A stretch of 64,000 bases of DNA, from contig JAVVPD010000001.1 in assembly GCA_036655975.1 (NCBI GenBank), forward strand, positions 1 through 64,000, read 5' to 3'. The notes under the pieces were generated by a model. That model was not told the origin of the DNA. It did no database searches and saw nothing but the letters and a program-made list of their open reading frames with translations. The translations under genes were made by a program, and so were the position numbers. Position 1 is the stretch's first letter. Every line of letters starts with the position of its first letter. The stretch comes from CASQEL01 sp036655975 (GTDB lineage: Bacteria; Desulfobacterota; Desulfovibrionia; Desulfovibrionales; Desulfovibrionaceae). This document shows, piece after piece, positions 35,099-44,364 of this stretch.

Positions 35099-36781
35099 CT
35101 ATTTTTTGACATATTTCACATAGCCGGGGTCAGTACCCGCAATGTGATGAATAAGCCAGTCTTTAAGAAAGTTCAAAATTTCCATACTTACCGTAGCCGT
35201 GCCCTTGTTGAAATCGTTTTCAAAGTCCTGCACTTTCTGTTCAAATTTACGGTGTATGGATTTATGCTTGGCAACATCAGGGTAGGCAGAGTGCTCAAAA
35301 TACTGCTCTTCTGTGCTAAAGTGCAGCACGGTATACTCTTTGAGCGAACGTATGAGCTTGGAAATGGCTGCATTGCTGTCTCGGTGAACCATGGCTTTGT
35401 GCAAACCATTAATAAGCTCGCATAATGACCGGTGCTGATCATCGATCATCTGGATGCCCGTTTCCAATTTCTTGGTCCACTGCACAAGCTTGGTCATGGA
35501 CACCTCTTCCGTATTGCCGGTGGCCAAGCCGTGAATGATCATTTCCATATTTTCAATATAGCTGGATAATTCTACAATTGCCCCAGTAATTTGCTGCATA
35601 TTCTCAGCATTTTCCACCGCAACGCTGTTAATCTTACTCAAGGAAAGCTCGGCATCTTCACTGGCAGAGGACTGATTTTTGGTCGCATCCGCAATGCTGC
35701 CCAATTCCGTGGCGGTGATGTCCATTTCGCCCACAATTTCCGTCATGAATTTGCCCACCTGCGCGGCCAAATCCGCCCCGCGCACCGTGTCCACCGCTGC
35801 TGCGTCAACAGCTTCAATATTTTGATGTGTCTGCTTTTGGATGCGGGCCACCGCTACTTCCACTTCCTTGGTGGCCTGCATGGTGCGTTCCGCCAATTTA
35901 CGCACTTCATCCGCCACCACCGCAAAACCCCGCCCGGCCTCGCCTGCGCGCGCCGCTTCAATGGCGGCGTTCAAGGCCAACAGATTGGTCTGGTCAGCCA
36001 CCTCACTGATGACATTCATCACCTGACCGATATTCTCTGCATCCTGCCCCAAAATTTCCATGGTCTCTTTCAAGGCCAAAGTGCGTGTTTTTACCGCGCC
36101 AATGGCCTCCACGGCATCGTCCACATTGCCAGAACCTGTTGCCGCTTTCACCCGCGAATCCGTGGCCCCGTGTGCCGCCGCATGGGCGCTATTGGCAACA
36201 TCCACAACGCTGTCCAAAATACCCTTCACGCTGGCAGAGGTATCTGCCAAGCTAAAACGCTGTACCTCTACCCCGTTTGAAACCTCGGCTACGCGCTGAG
36301 AAAGTTCGCGCAAAGCATCATACATACCGCGCGAAACCTCATTGCCCTTTTGTGCAAGACTGCCCATGGCTTCCAACATGCGCGCGCTTTCTTGCATTTT
36401 TTTATCTGCCTCAGCCAATGATGTTTGCGCCACAGTTAAGGTACTGTGCACCGCTGCGGCCGCGCTCTGTTCCTGTGCACAACGTTCTTCAGCAATACGC
36501 AAGCTCGCCTGAACACAACCCTGCACCCACGCAAGGCCCCCAACACCGGGGGGAACAGCTTCAACAGGCAGGTCAGCTTCGAGCGACTTTGCATACAGCA
36601 ACAGTTTTTGCACAGGTTTCACGAGAAGAATCAAAGTACAATAGGCCGACACGAGTACTAGAATAAGCCCTGTACATAAAAGTATAAATACTTCTATATT
36701 TTGTATATTTTTCGTTATTAAATATACTATGATCGTAATGATGGAAAGAAAAAGAATAGGTAACACTCGCATGATCTGCAT
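35099..36781 (-). CDS. Methyl-accepting chemotaxis protein with C-terminal bacteriohemerythrin (DcrH-like)
   Basis: 560 residues. Two transmembrane helices (about 5-22 and 29-53) are separated by only a few residues, so there is no periplasmic ligand domain. The signalling hairpin around residues 230-300 contains the conserved [22 protein letters not shown] tip. Residues about 430-555 form a hemerythrin: H in D-D-Q-H-R-S-L, H-F-x-x-E-E-x-Y-F-E-H, H-K-S-I-H and H-H-I-A-G-T-D supply the diiron ligands. Established: DcrH of D. vulgaris binds O2 at such a domain. Sensing here would therefore be cytoplasmic. Confidence 0.92.
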   Translation of the reverse strand: MQIMRVLPILFLSIITIIVYLITKNIQNIEVFILLCTGLILVLVSAYCTLILLVKPVQKLLLYAKSLEADLPVEAVPPGVGGLAWVQGCVQASLRIAEERCAQEQSAAAAVHSTLTVAQTSLAEADKKMQESARMLEAMGSLAQKGNEVSRGMYDALRELSQRVAEVSNGVEVQRFSLADTSASVKGILDSVVDVANSAHAAAHGATDSRVKAATGSGNVDDAVEAIGAVKTRTLALKETMEILGQDAENIGQVMNVISEVADQTNLLALNAAIEAARAGEAGRGFAVVADEVRKLAERTMQATKEVEVAVARIQKQTHQNIEAVDAAAVDTVRGADLAAQVGKFMTEIVGEMDITATELGSIADATKNQSSASEDAELSLSKINSVAVENAENMQQITGAIVELSSYIENMEMIIHGLATGNTEEVSMTKLVQWTKKLETGIQMIDDQHRSLCELINGLHKAMVHRDSNAAISKLIRSLKEYTVLHFSTEEQYFEHSAYPDVAKHKSIHRKFEQKVQDFENDFNKGTATVSMEILNFLKDWLIHHIAGTDPGYVKYVKK

Positions 36782-36959
36782 ACATTCCTCCTAAGACAGT
36801 TCCCGCATGATAGTAAAAGCTCGCAGTAATGTCACCAAATATTCCAACATTACTCCTAGTATCTTTTACGGATATTTTTATAAAAATATTAGAGTAAAAA
36901 TCACGTAAAGCTGCCCCCTATAGTTGTAACGCTTTTATGGAAAAGCCCCCCAGCAAAGG

Positions 36960-36988
36960 TTGACCCTAGGCGCAAGGATGTCTATAAT
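36960..36988 (+). promoter_or_regulatory. Sigma-70-type promoter of pyrKD
   Basis: TTGACC (36960-36965) and the consensus TATAAT (36983-36988) are exactly 17 bp apart, about 50 bases upstream of pyrK. The 256-bp intergenic region otherwise holds no gene. Confidence 0.75.
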
Positions 36989-37037
36989 GAAAAAATTAAC
37001 AATCATTATTATCTGATCTATCTTTACGGAAAACACC

Positions 37038-37850
37038 ATGTCTCAGCCCAAAAATTCGCTCTTAAAAGTTCTTGATATCGTCCCCTTTGGACAAGTGGGC
37101 AGCCACGCCCAGTTCTTTGCCCTGCGTCTAGAACGCCCTGATTGGGCCTCATGGAAGCCTGGACAATTCATGATGGTTCGCCCCCAATCCTTTGGCCTAG
37201 AACTGCCATGGGCACGTCCCCTGGGCATTTGCCATGTGACCGAACAACACTTGGTGTGCTTCTTTCAAGTTGTCGGACGGGGTACGGCAAAAATGGCGGA
37301 ACTCACCGCCGGAGACCTCGTACATGTCTGGGGCCCCTTGGGCAACAGTTTTGCCATTGAGCCAGAAAGCCCCACCCTGCTTTTAGCCGGCGGGATTGGC
37401 ATTGCCCCCTTCATCGGCTATGTCCACGCCCACCCCAAACCGTGGAATCTGACCATGCTCTTTGGGCATCGCGCCCGGCTTGGCTGTTACCCTGTGGACA
37501 GCATCAACGAACGTATCCCCTTGGATACTCTGCACGAAACCGTGCCCGGTGACCTTGATAACTTTATTTTCACCATGCGCGAACGCATGCAAGAATATGC
37601 GGAAAGCGCGGGGCTTGTGCTTGCCTGTGGGCCGCAGCCTTTCCTACGCACGGTTCAAAGCCTTGCCGCAGAATTCAAGGTTCGCACGCAACTTTCGCTC
37701 GAAACCCGCATGGCCTGTGGTGTCGGCGCATGCCTCGGCTGCGCGGTACAAACAAGCGACCGATGGCCCGTGCCCGAAAAACGCCATTGGCCCGTCCAAA
37801 CCTGCACTCAAGGCCCCATTTTCTGGGCAGACCAAATTATATTAGACTAA
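37038..37850 (+). CDS. pyrK: Dihydroorotate dehydrogenase electron-transfer subunit
   Basis: 270 residues. Flavin/NAD domain of the ferredoxin reductase type (P-G-Q-F-M-M-V, G-G-I-G-I-A-P) with a C-terminal [2Fe-2S] site formed by C-G-V-G-A-C-L-G-C and a later C in Q-T-C-T-Q-G. It links class 1B PyrD to NAD+. pyrD follows 39 bp downstream. A strong promoter lies upstream. Confidence 0.93.
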   Translation: MSQPKNSLLKVLDIVPFGQVGSHAQFFALRLERPDWASWKPGQFMMVRPQSFGLELPWARPLGICHVTEQHLVCFFQVVGRGTAKMAELTAGDLVHVWGPLGNSFAIEPESPTLLLAGGIGIAPFIGYVHAHPKPWNLTMLFGHRARLGCYPVDSINERIPLDTLHETVPGDLDNFIFTMRERMQEYAESAGLVLACGPQPFLRTVQSLAAEFKVRTQLSLETRMACGVGACLGCAVQTSDRWPVPEKRHWPVQTCTQGPIFWADQIILD

Positions 37851-37889
37851 AAGTCTTTGCCTCTCCCAGAAAAAATTTCAGGAGTTCTC

Positions 37890-38810
37890 ATGAATACCAC
37901 TGTTACTTTGACCACAGATCCCCAGCTTATTTTTAAAAATCCTGTTCTTACGGCCTCTGGCACTTTTGGCTATGGAGAAGAATTTACGCCCTACGGCGAT
38001 TTGACGGCCTTGGGGGGCATTGTGGTCAAGGGGCTGTCGCTCAAGCCTCGGGCGGGCAATCCTTGCCCACGCATTGCGGAAACGGCAGCGGGCATGCTCA
38101 ATGCGGTGGGCTTGCAAAACGACGGTGTGGAGGCTTTTATCCGCCACAAATTACCCCGTCTGCCGTGGAGTGAAGTGCCCATTATTGCTAATCTATACGC
38201 CACTTCTCCCGACGAATTTGCAGAACTGGCGGGCATTTTAGCTGCTGAGGAAGGCGTGGCCGCGCTGGAAGTAAATATTTCCTGCCCCAATGTCAAAGAG
38301 GGCGGCATTTTATTCGGGCAAGACCCCAAATTGGCGGCACAAGTGACCGCCGCCGTATGCAAAGCCGCCGGCAACACCCCCGTGATGGTAAAACTTTCGC
38401 CCAATGTGACGGACATTGTTGCCGTTGCTCAAGCTGTGGAGGATGCGGGGGCCCATGCCCTATCGTGCATCAATACTTTGTCGGGTATGGCGGTGGACAT
38501 CCACACCCGCAAGCCCATGCTTGCAAATATTATCGGTGGCTTATCTGGCCCCGCCGTCAAACCCGTGGCCTTACGCTGCGTGTGGCAAATCAGCCGTGCG
38601 GTACGCATTCCCGTTATCGGAATCGGCGGCATTACCAGCGCTGAGGATGTCTTAGAATTTATGCTGGTGGGGGCCCACGCCGTGCAGATTGGCACGGGGA
38701 ATTTTATCCGTCCGGATTTGGCTTTTCAGGTGGCTGCGGATCTGCCCGCCTTGTGCCAGAAATTGGGCATCACCTCTTGGGATGCGTGGCGCGGCCGTTT
38801 AGAAGTTTAA
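37890..38810 (+). CDS. pyrD: Dihydroorotate dehydrogenase, class 1B catalytic subunit
   Basis: 306 residues. FMN barrel enzyme that oxidises dihydroorotate to orotate in pyrimidine synthesis. Marks: T-A-S-G-T-F-G-Y-G near the N-terminus, N-I-S-C-P-N-V-K with the catalytic cysteine of class 1 B enzymes, and G-I-G-G-I-T-S-A-E-D. The start at 37890 is set by CAGGAG upstream; the frame extends 11 codons further but without a site. Partner of pyrK. Confidence 0.95.
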   Translation: MNTTVTLTTDPQLIFKNPVLTASGTFGYGEEFTPYGDLTALGGIVVKGLSLKPRAGNPCPRIAETAAGMLNAVGLQNDGVEAFIRHKLPRLPWSEVPIIANLYATSPDEFAELAGILAAEEGVAALEVNISCPNVKEGGILFGQDPKLAAQVTAAVCKAAGNTPVMVKLSPNVTDIVAVAQAVEDAGAHALSCINTLSGMAVDIHTRKPMLANIIGGLSGPAVKPVALRCVWQISRAVRIPVIGIGGITSAEDVLEFMLVGAHAVQIGTGNFIRPDLAFQVAADLPALCQKLGITSWDAWRGRLEV

Positions 38811-38833
38811 AAATCACTCTTTACGAGGATCCT

Positions 38834-39295
38834 ATGAAAAAACTTTTCGCGGCACGCATGGATAGATGCATCGGGTGTCATTCGTGTTCCATGGCCTGCG
38901 CCCGCATGGTACACAAACAATTTTCGTGGATCAACGCGGGCATTCACATTCATACTTCGGGGGGGCTGTCCACGGGCTTTGAGGCCAGCGTCTGCTTGGC
39001 TTGCAATCCGGCAGCCTGCGCGGCAGTATGCCCCACCGGTGCTTGCACCCAAAGGCCCGGCGGGGGCGTAAAAAAAAATCCTAAGGTGTGCATCCGTTGC
39101 GGTAAATGCGCCAAAGCCTGCCCCGTAGAAGCCGTGCATGTAGACCCAGACACCGCCATGCCCTATGTGTGCGTCCACTGCGGACTTTGTGTGGCCTATT
39201 GCCCCCACGATTGTCTGACTTTACAAGATCTTGAAGACACTGCAGACAGCCCCGACCCCCAAAACACTTCCCCCAATCCGACTGAGGAGAACTGA
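38834..39295 (+). CDS. Polyferredoxin, four [4Fe-4S] motifs, partner of AOR
   Basis: 153 residues. Four cysteine groups are visible: C-I-G-C-H-S-C-S-M-A-C, C-L-A-C-N-P-A-A-C-A-A-V-C-P, C-I-R-C-G-K-C-A-K-A-C-P and C-V-H-C-G-L-C-V-A-Y-C-P. This is the arrangement of HycB/DmsB-type electron-transfer subunits. No signal peptide, so cytoplasmic. ATG 38834 follows GAGGAT. The AOR gene begins one base after its stop, so it is almost certainly the dedicated electron carrier of that enzyme. Confidence 0.9.
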   Translation: MKKLFAARMDRCIGCHSCSMACARMVHKQFSWINAGIHIHTSGGLSTGFEASVCLACNPAACAAVCPTGACTQRPGGGVKKNPKVCIRCGKCAKACPVEAVHVDPDTAMPYVCVHCGLCVAYCPHDCLTLQDLEDTADSPDPQNTSPNPTEEN

Positions 39296-39296
39296 C

Positions 39297-41075
39297 ATGC
39301 AAATGAGCATCGGCTATTCCCGCGTGTTGCATGTAAATCTCAGCACCGGAAAATCCAACGTTATCAATTTTGACAGCCGTGCCCGCCATATCGGCGGCAG
39401 CGGGCTTGCCGCCGCCCTGTATGAAGCCTATGGCACACCCGCTGGCCCGTGCGATGCCCTTGACGAACCCTTAATTTTTGCCATTGGCCCCCTGACCGGC
39501 GCTTTTCCGGTTATGACAAAGGTAGTTTGCGCGTTCCGCTCCCCCTATACCGAGCAGTGGGCAGAAAGCCACGCGGGCGGGCGCTTGGGGCTTTCACTCC
39601 GTTTTTCCGGCTATGACGCCTTAATGATTACGGGCCGTGCCCCCAGCTTATCGGCACTGGTGGTGGGCGCGCGCAGCATTGAAATTAAGGACGTACACTA
39701 TTTACGCGGGCGCGGTGTGTTCGGGACAGGGCGCGAATTACGCCGCTTGGGCAAGAGCGCCTCGGGGCACCGCTCCACCCTGCGTATCGGCCCAGCAGGC
39801 GAAAACGGCATCAGCTATGCCTGCATCAACGTGGATTCTTTTCGCCATTTTGGGCGCTTGGGCGCGGGCGCGGTCATGGGGGGTAAAAACCTCAAAGGGA
39901 TTGTGGTTTTGGGTGACGGCTCCTACAGCCTTCCCGAAGACGCAAAGGCTTTCAATAACTTATACAAAAAAATCTTTACTGAGGTGACAACCACCTCGAT
40001 GATGCAAAAATACCATAATTTGGGCACCCCAGAAAATTTAGAGCCGCTCAATGCCATGCAAGCCTTGCCATGGCGCAATTTGCAAGCCACCACCGACCCA
40101 GCCATCAGCACGGTAACCGGAGCCGCTATTGCGGAAAACTTTCTGCTACGCAAATCCGCCTGTGCGGGCTGTCCGGTGGGCTGCATCCACATTGCCAATT
40201 TGCGGATGCAATTCGGCGACGACCACGAATATCTCTACAAGCAAGTGTCCTATGATTACGAATTGATTTTTGCCCAAGGTACCATGCTGGGTCTGTCGGA
40301 TCCGCAAGAAATTCTGCCCATTCTGGACGAAACAGAATCGTGCGGGCTGGACTGCATGAGCTCAGGTGTGGCTTTGGCTTGGGCCACCGAAGCGCTGGAA
40401 AAAGGCGTAATTACCGAGGCCGAGACCCTATTGCCCTTAGCTTTTGGTACCTATAAACCGTATCTGGAAGCCTTGCGCCATTTGACCAAGGGCACCAATG
40501 AATTTTGGCAAGCCCTCGGCAAAGGCACACTCTACGCCGCAAAGCACTACGGAAAAGGGAGTGAAGACTATGCCTGTGTGCTGGGCGGTCAGGAAATGGC
40601 TGGCTATGCCACGGGTGAAGCCTATTATGTGTCCCACGCCCTCGGCTTCCGGCACAGTCACCTCGATTCGGGGGGCTATTCCTTTGATCAGAGCGACAAA
40701 GACAAAAATGTAGATAAAACCACTAAATTTCTGGTGGATGACGAGCACGGGCGGGTGCTGCTCAATTGTATGGTGGGCTGCATGTTTGCGCGCAAAGTTT
40801 ATTCTGCGGGTGTATTACAGGAAGCCCTCACCGTGATGGGTTTCAAGGATGTGGCCCTAAACCTTGAACAAGCGGGCCGCAACATGCAGGCCTTGCGCTG
40901 GAAGTTGAAATTTGCCACCGGCTATGTGCCCGAAGCGCAGGCTATTCCCCAACGGTTCATGGACGTACGCAATTGGAAAGGACAGGTCGATCCCGTATAT
41001 CTGGAAGCTTTACGCACAAAATATGCCCAAGCCTTGCGGAACATGGCAGAATCCGCCGTGACTTCACCCCAATAA
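39297..41075 (+). CDS. Tungsten-dependent aldehyde:ferredoxin oxidoreductase
   Basis: 592 residues, the usual AOR length. AOR oxidises aldehydes to acids, or the reverse, at a bis-pterin tungsten site. Seen: H-A-G-G-R-L-G-L near residue 95, the pterin segment G-R-L-G-A-G-A-V-M-G-G-K-N-L-K, the cluster motif C-A-G-C-P-V-G-C and a later cysteine in N-C-M-V-G-C. Start at 39297 from GAGGAG; an ATG two codons later is equally possible. Together with the preceding polyferredoxin it forms a two-subunit enzyme. Aliphatic or aromatic aldehydes are candidates; the substrate is not readable. Confidence 0.92.
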   Translation: MQMSIGYSRVLHVNLSTGKSNVINFDSRARHIGGSGLAAALYEAYGTPAGPCDALDEPLIFAIGPLTGAFPVMTKVVCAFRSPYTEQWAESHAGGRLGLSLRFSGYDALMITGRAPSLSALVVGARSIEIKDVHYLRGRGVFGTGRELRRLGKSASGHRSTLRIGPAGENGISYACINVDSFRHFGRLGAGAVMGGKNLKGIVVLGDGSYSLPEDAKAFNNLYKKIFTEVTTTSMMQKYHNLGTPENLEPLNAMQALPWRNLQATTDPAISTVTGAAIAENFLLRKSACAGCPVGCIHIANLRMQFGDDHEYLYKQVSYDYELIFAQGTMLGLSDPQEILPILDETESCGLDCMSSGVALAWATEALEKGVITEAETLLPLAFGTYKPYLEALRHLTKGTNEFWQALGKGTLYAAKHYGKGSEDYACVLGGQEMAGYATGEAYYVSHALGFRHSHLDSGGYSFDQSDKDKNVDKTTKFLVDDEHGRVLLNCMVGCMFARKVYSAGVLQEALTVMGFKDVALNLEQAGRNMQALRWKLKFATGYVPEAQAIPQRFMDVRNWKGQVDPVYLEALRTKYAQALRNMAESAVTSPQ

Positions 41076-41092
41076 TCTGCTAGGCAAAACCC

Positions 41093-41764
41093 ATGCACAA
41101 TACCCTTCGCGCCTGTATTTTTGACCTTGACGGAACCCTCATTGACAGTCTGGCCGACCTTGCGGATGCCGCCAATGCCAGCCTTAGGGCGGCGGGCTAC
41201 CCGACACACGCCACCAATGCGTACCGAAACTTTGTGGGCAATGGCATCAAAGTGCTCATCCAGCGCGCCCTGCCAAAGGCTGAGGCCCAGAACCTAGACC
41301 CGCTGCGCCTGCAAACGATTGTCGATGACATGAGCCGCCGCTATGCCCTCAATTGGCATGCCAAAACCCGCTGCTACGCGGGCATAGCCACGCTGGTAAC
41401 GCAATTACATGAGCAGGGCCTGCCTTTGGCGGTTTTATCCAACAAACCCCACGCCTTCACCTGCGAAATTGTCGACTACTTTTTCCCGTCCCACCCCTTT
41501 CACCTCGTCTACGGTGCGCGGCCCGACCAGCCCCATAAACCCGACCCCACCGTCGCCCTGCACATAGCCCAAGAACTGGCCCTCCCCCCCGCCCGGGTGG
41601 CTTTCATCGGCGACAGCAACGTGGACATTCACACGGGCGTCCGTGCGGGCATGTCCGCCATCGGCGTTTGCTGGGGCTTTCGTACCCGCGAAGAACTTAT
41701 CAGCGCAGGGGCCACTGCTCTTGTGGAGCAGCCCGCAGACATCGCCCTGCTGCTGGCACCCTAA
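41093..41764 (+). CDS. gph: Phosphoglycolate phosphatase (HAD family)
   Basis: 223 residues. HAD motif I is F-D-L-D-G-T-L-I-D-S, motif II L-S-N-K-P, and motif IV F-I-G-D-S-N-V-D; the cap is of the C1 helical type. It most resembles Gph, which removes 2-phosphoglycolate from DNA repair and oxygen damage. Lies 17 bp after AOR, same strand. Other small phosphate esters are possible substrates. Confidence 0.85.
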   Translation: MHNTLRACIFDLDGTLIDSLADLADAANASLRAAGYPTHATNAYRNFVGNGIKVLIQRALPKAEAQNLDPLRLQTIVDDMSRRYALNWHAKTRCYAGIATLVTQLHEQGLPLAVLSNKPHAFTCEIVDYFFPSHPFHLVYGARPDQPHKPDPTVALHIAQELALPPARVAFIGDSNVDIHTGVRAGMSAIGVCWGFRTREELISAGATALVEQPADIALLLAP

Positions 41765-41787
41765 TACCTTTTTGTAAGGAGCTTGCG

Positions 41788-42780
41788 ATGAAACGCTGTT
41801 GTACTTTGTGTGTATGCGTCTTGGGCCTGACCCTGTTTATGGCGGGTTCGGCCTTAGCTGCAGAACGATTGATGGTGTACACGTCCATGAAAGAATCCCT
41901 CATGGGCAGTGTTAAAAAAGCCTTTGCGGCAAAACACCCCGAAGTTGTACTGGATTATCAGTCCGCTGGCGCGGGTAAATTGATGGCGAAAATTGCCGCC
42001 GAACGCGAAGCCGGCAAAATTCTGGCCGATGTACTCTGGACCAGTGAAGTGCCCGACTTTTATAAGCTCAAAGCAGAAGGTTTGCTACAGCCCTACACCT
42101 CACCGGAAATCAAAAATATTTTGAACCCTCTGCCCGACTTTGACGGCTCCTTCACGCCTTTGCGCCTCGGCACCTTGGGCATTGCCTACAATCCCCGCTT
42201 CATCAAAGAAGCCCCCACCCAGTGGGCAGACCTTAAGAAGCCCGCCTACAAAGGCGCTTTTGGTATTGCCAACCCCGCGCTTTCGGGCACGTCCTACATG
42301 AGCGTGGCCCTGCTCGTTGATAAATTTGGGTGGGAATTCATTGAAGCCCTCAAGGCCAACAAAGCCAAAATGGGCAAGGGCTCCGGTCAAGTCATCGACG
42401 ATACCGCCTCCGGCGACCTTGTTGCCAGCTTGGCTGTAGACTACATTACCAACGATAAAATCAGCAAGGGCGCAACCCTGAAAATGGCCTATCCGCCAGA
42501 AATGCTGGTTATTCCTAGCCCTTGTGCTATCTTTAAAGGCGCAAGCAACGTGGCTGCCGCACAAAAGTATATCGATTTCATGCTGTCCAAGGAAGGTCAG
42601 ACCATTGTTGCGGCGGAAGGAACCCTGCCCGTGCGGACGGACGTGGTCGTCCCCCCCCAATTCGGCCTGCCAAGCCCCGCCGAAGCCATGCAGCGCGCTA
42701 TCAAAATCGACTATCAGCGTCTGATCAGCACCAAGGAAGAAACGGTCAAAAAATTTACCGGCATTATGCAAGGCAAATAA
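41788..42780 (+). CDS. Orphan periplasmic binding protein, FbpA-like
   Basis: 330 residues with a clear signal peptide cut near A-L-A-A-E. The mature part begins M-V-Y-T-S-M-K-E-S-L, then shows the D-V-L-W-T-S-E family signature of the iron/phosphonate/thiamine-type cluster of binding proteins. No permease or ATPase genes are adjacent, so its transporter is elsewhere or it has another role. AAGGAG lies before the start. Substrate class (ferric ion versus organophosphonate) not resolved. Confidence 0.82.
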   Translation: MKRCCTLCVCVLGLTLFMAGSALAAERLMVYTSMKESLMGSVKKAFAAKHPEVVLDYQSAGAGKLMAKIAAEREAGKILADVLWTSEVPDFYKLKAEGLLQPYTSPEIKNILNPLPDFDGSFTPLRLGTLGIAYNPRFIKEAPTQWADLKKPAYKGAFGIANPALSGTSYMSVALLVDKFGWEFIEALKANKAKMGKGSGQVIDDTASGDLVASLAVDYITNDKISKGATLKMAYPPEMLVIPSPCAIFKGASNVAAAQKYIDFMLSKEGQTIVAAEGTLPVRTDVVVPPQFGLPSPAEAMQRAIKIDYQRLISTKEETVKKFTGIMQGK

Positions 42781-42810
42781 AGACCTGTGATATTTGCATA
42801 AACTGAGAAA

Positions 42811-42841
42811 GCGGGGGGGGGAGGCACAGGCCTCCCCCCGC
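42811..42841 (+). terminator. G-rich hairpin after the binding protein gene
   Basis: A G-run of nine followed by AGGC pairs with GCCTCCCCCC over a 4-base loop (10-bp stem). There is no T-tract. It lies between convergent genes and may protect or terminate the transcript. Confidence 0.5.
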
Positions 42842-42879
42842 ACACGCTTAAAGCCGTTTACGCATACACTGTGTCTACA

Positions 42880-42945
42880 GGCGTAGGCGAAATTTACTTT
42901 CGCCGTAAAGTGCCGGCGGGAGCGTCTGGAATCAAAAATGCTTTA
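42880..42945 (+). repeat. Dispersed intergenic repeat, copy A (full length)
   Basis: 66 bp nearly identical to 57667-57732. The left part is a perfect hairpin, GGCGAAA-TTTAC-TTTCGCC. The right part holds the core GGGAGCGTCTGGAATCAA shared with two shorter copies. The last three bases are the stop codon (on the minus strand) of the purH gene. Confidence 0.85.
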
Positions 42946-44220
42946 ATGCTTAAACGACCTTTGTCCGGTAAACACCATGGCGACTTGCGGGGTGGATTCG
43001 TTGCAGGCCATAATGATTTCGTAATCACGCATTGAGCCACCGGGTTGGGCAATGGCGGTAAGGCCTTGGGCAATGGCAACATCCACACCATCGCGGAAGG
43101 GGAAAAAGCCGTCGGAAACCATAACGGTGCCGCGCAAGCCGCCGCAAGAAACGCGGGTTTGTTCTTCAATGCGGGCCACCTGAGCGGCAACAGCAGAATC
43201 CGTAGCCGCTTTTTGCTTAAGCTCGTACAAAGACAGACCGCTTTCACGGAAAGCAAGGGTATCCGCATACTTAGTATAGGCCTTATGAATGGCAAGCTCC
43301 ACACAGCCCACGCGGTCCTGTTCCCCAGTGCCGATGGCAACGGTTGCGCCATTGTGGGCAAAAATCACGGAATTGGAGGTCACCCCAGCTTCCACGGCCC
43401 ACGCAAAACGCAGGTCGTCCATTTCTTGAGGGCTGGGCTTACGGGCACTAACGCTGAGGCCTTCCTTGGTGGTGGCGGTCGCAGGCAAAAAATCACAGGC
43501 CGTCTGAATGCGGTTCACAAACGATTTTTGCAGCACGATGCCGCCGTCGCTCAGGCTCTTGATATCAAGAAAGGCTGATTGGGTTAATTCCTCCAGCCGA
43601 GCAAGACCGGGCAAGTGGATAATGCGTAAGTTTTTGCGTTGGGACAAGAGCGCAACCACCCCAGCTTCAAAGGCGGGGGCCGCGACCACTTCAAAATAAT
43701 TATCGGCAATCAACGTGGCGGCAGCCATATCCAAAGGACGGTTAACCACCACGGCCCCGCCAAAGGCGGCTATCCGGTCGCACCAAAAGGCTTTTTCTAA
43801 AGCCTCGGCAACGCTCACCCGCGACCAGGCGGCTCCGCAAGGATTATTGTGTTTCAGAATAACGGCGGCAGGATAATCTGTCAAATATTGTAAAATATTC
43901 GCCCCATTATCCACATCGGTAAGATTGGTCTTTCCCGGATGCTTCCCGGCTTGAATCATTTGTTTTTCGGTCATGGCGGAAACAATGCCCTTGCCCGCGC
44001 CGCGCCAGCTCAGACCACCGCAAGAAATTGCGCCGTCCACCAATGCGTACAAGGCGGCGGGTTGATCGGGATTTTCACCGTAACGCAAGCCTTTTTCTTC
44101 ACCTTCCAACACCCACGTGCGTTTACGATAGGTCAGAACTTCTTCACCCAAAGTTATGGTCATGGTGTCTGGAAACACCTCTTTTTGCATAGTCTTATAC
44201 ATATCTTTCAGATTGCTCAT
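42943..44220 (-). CDS. purH: AICAR transformylase (purH-type, without IMP cyclohydrolase domain)
   Basis: 425 residues. It formylates AICAR with 10-formyl-tetrahydrofolate in purine synthesis. Catalytic marks K-H-N-N-P-C-G-A-A and H-N-G-A-T-V-A-I-G are present, as is G-G-S-M-R-D-Y-E-I-I. The N-terminal cyclohydrolase (MGS-like) domain of usual bifunctional PurH (about 520-530 residues) is missing, so IMP ring closure needs a separate protein. The start at 44220 is chosen because AGGAGG precedes it. Confidence 0.9.
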   Translation of the reverse strand: MSNLKDMYKTMQKEVFPDTMTITLGEEVLTYRKRTWVLEGEEKGLRYGENPDQPAALYALVDGAISCGGLSWRGAGKGIVSAMTEKQMIQAGKHPGKTNLTDVDNGANILQYLTDYPAAVILKHNNPCGAAWSRVSVAEALEKAFWCDRIAAFGGAVVVNRPLDMAAATLIADNYFEVVAAPAFEAGVVALLSQRKNLRIIHLPGLARLEELTQSAFLDIKSLSDGGIVLQKSFVNRIQTACDFLPATATTKEGLSVSARKPSPQEMDDLRFAWAVEAGVTSNSVIFAHNGATVAIGTGEQDRVGCVELAIHKAYTKYADTLAFRESGLSLYELKQKAATDSAVAAQVARIEEQTRVSCGGLRGTVMVSDGFFPFRDGVDVAIAQGLTAIAQPGGSMRDYEIIMACNESTPQVAMVFTGQRSFKH

Positions 44221-44364
44221 GGCTAACTCCTCCTGTCGGCCCCTTGTAACACAAGGAATACGAACGGGCAATTACACGCCGGATTGCGCCACGGGACAAA
44301 GCCGGTAAAAAACCTTTGTCAGCCAGCCGAGTTTACGGTACTACACAGGCACACGGGGGAGCAT

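Noticed and set aside
35591..36280. 229-codon frame opposite the chemoreceptor
   Set aside because: Antisense shadow; histidine/arginine-rich and without family marks.
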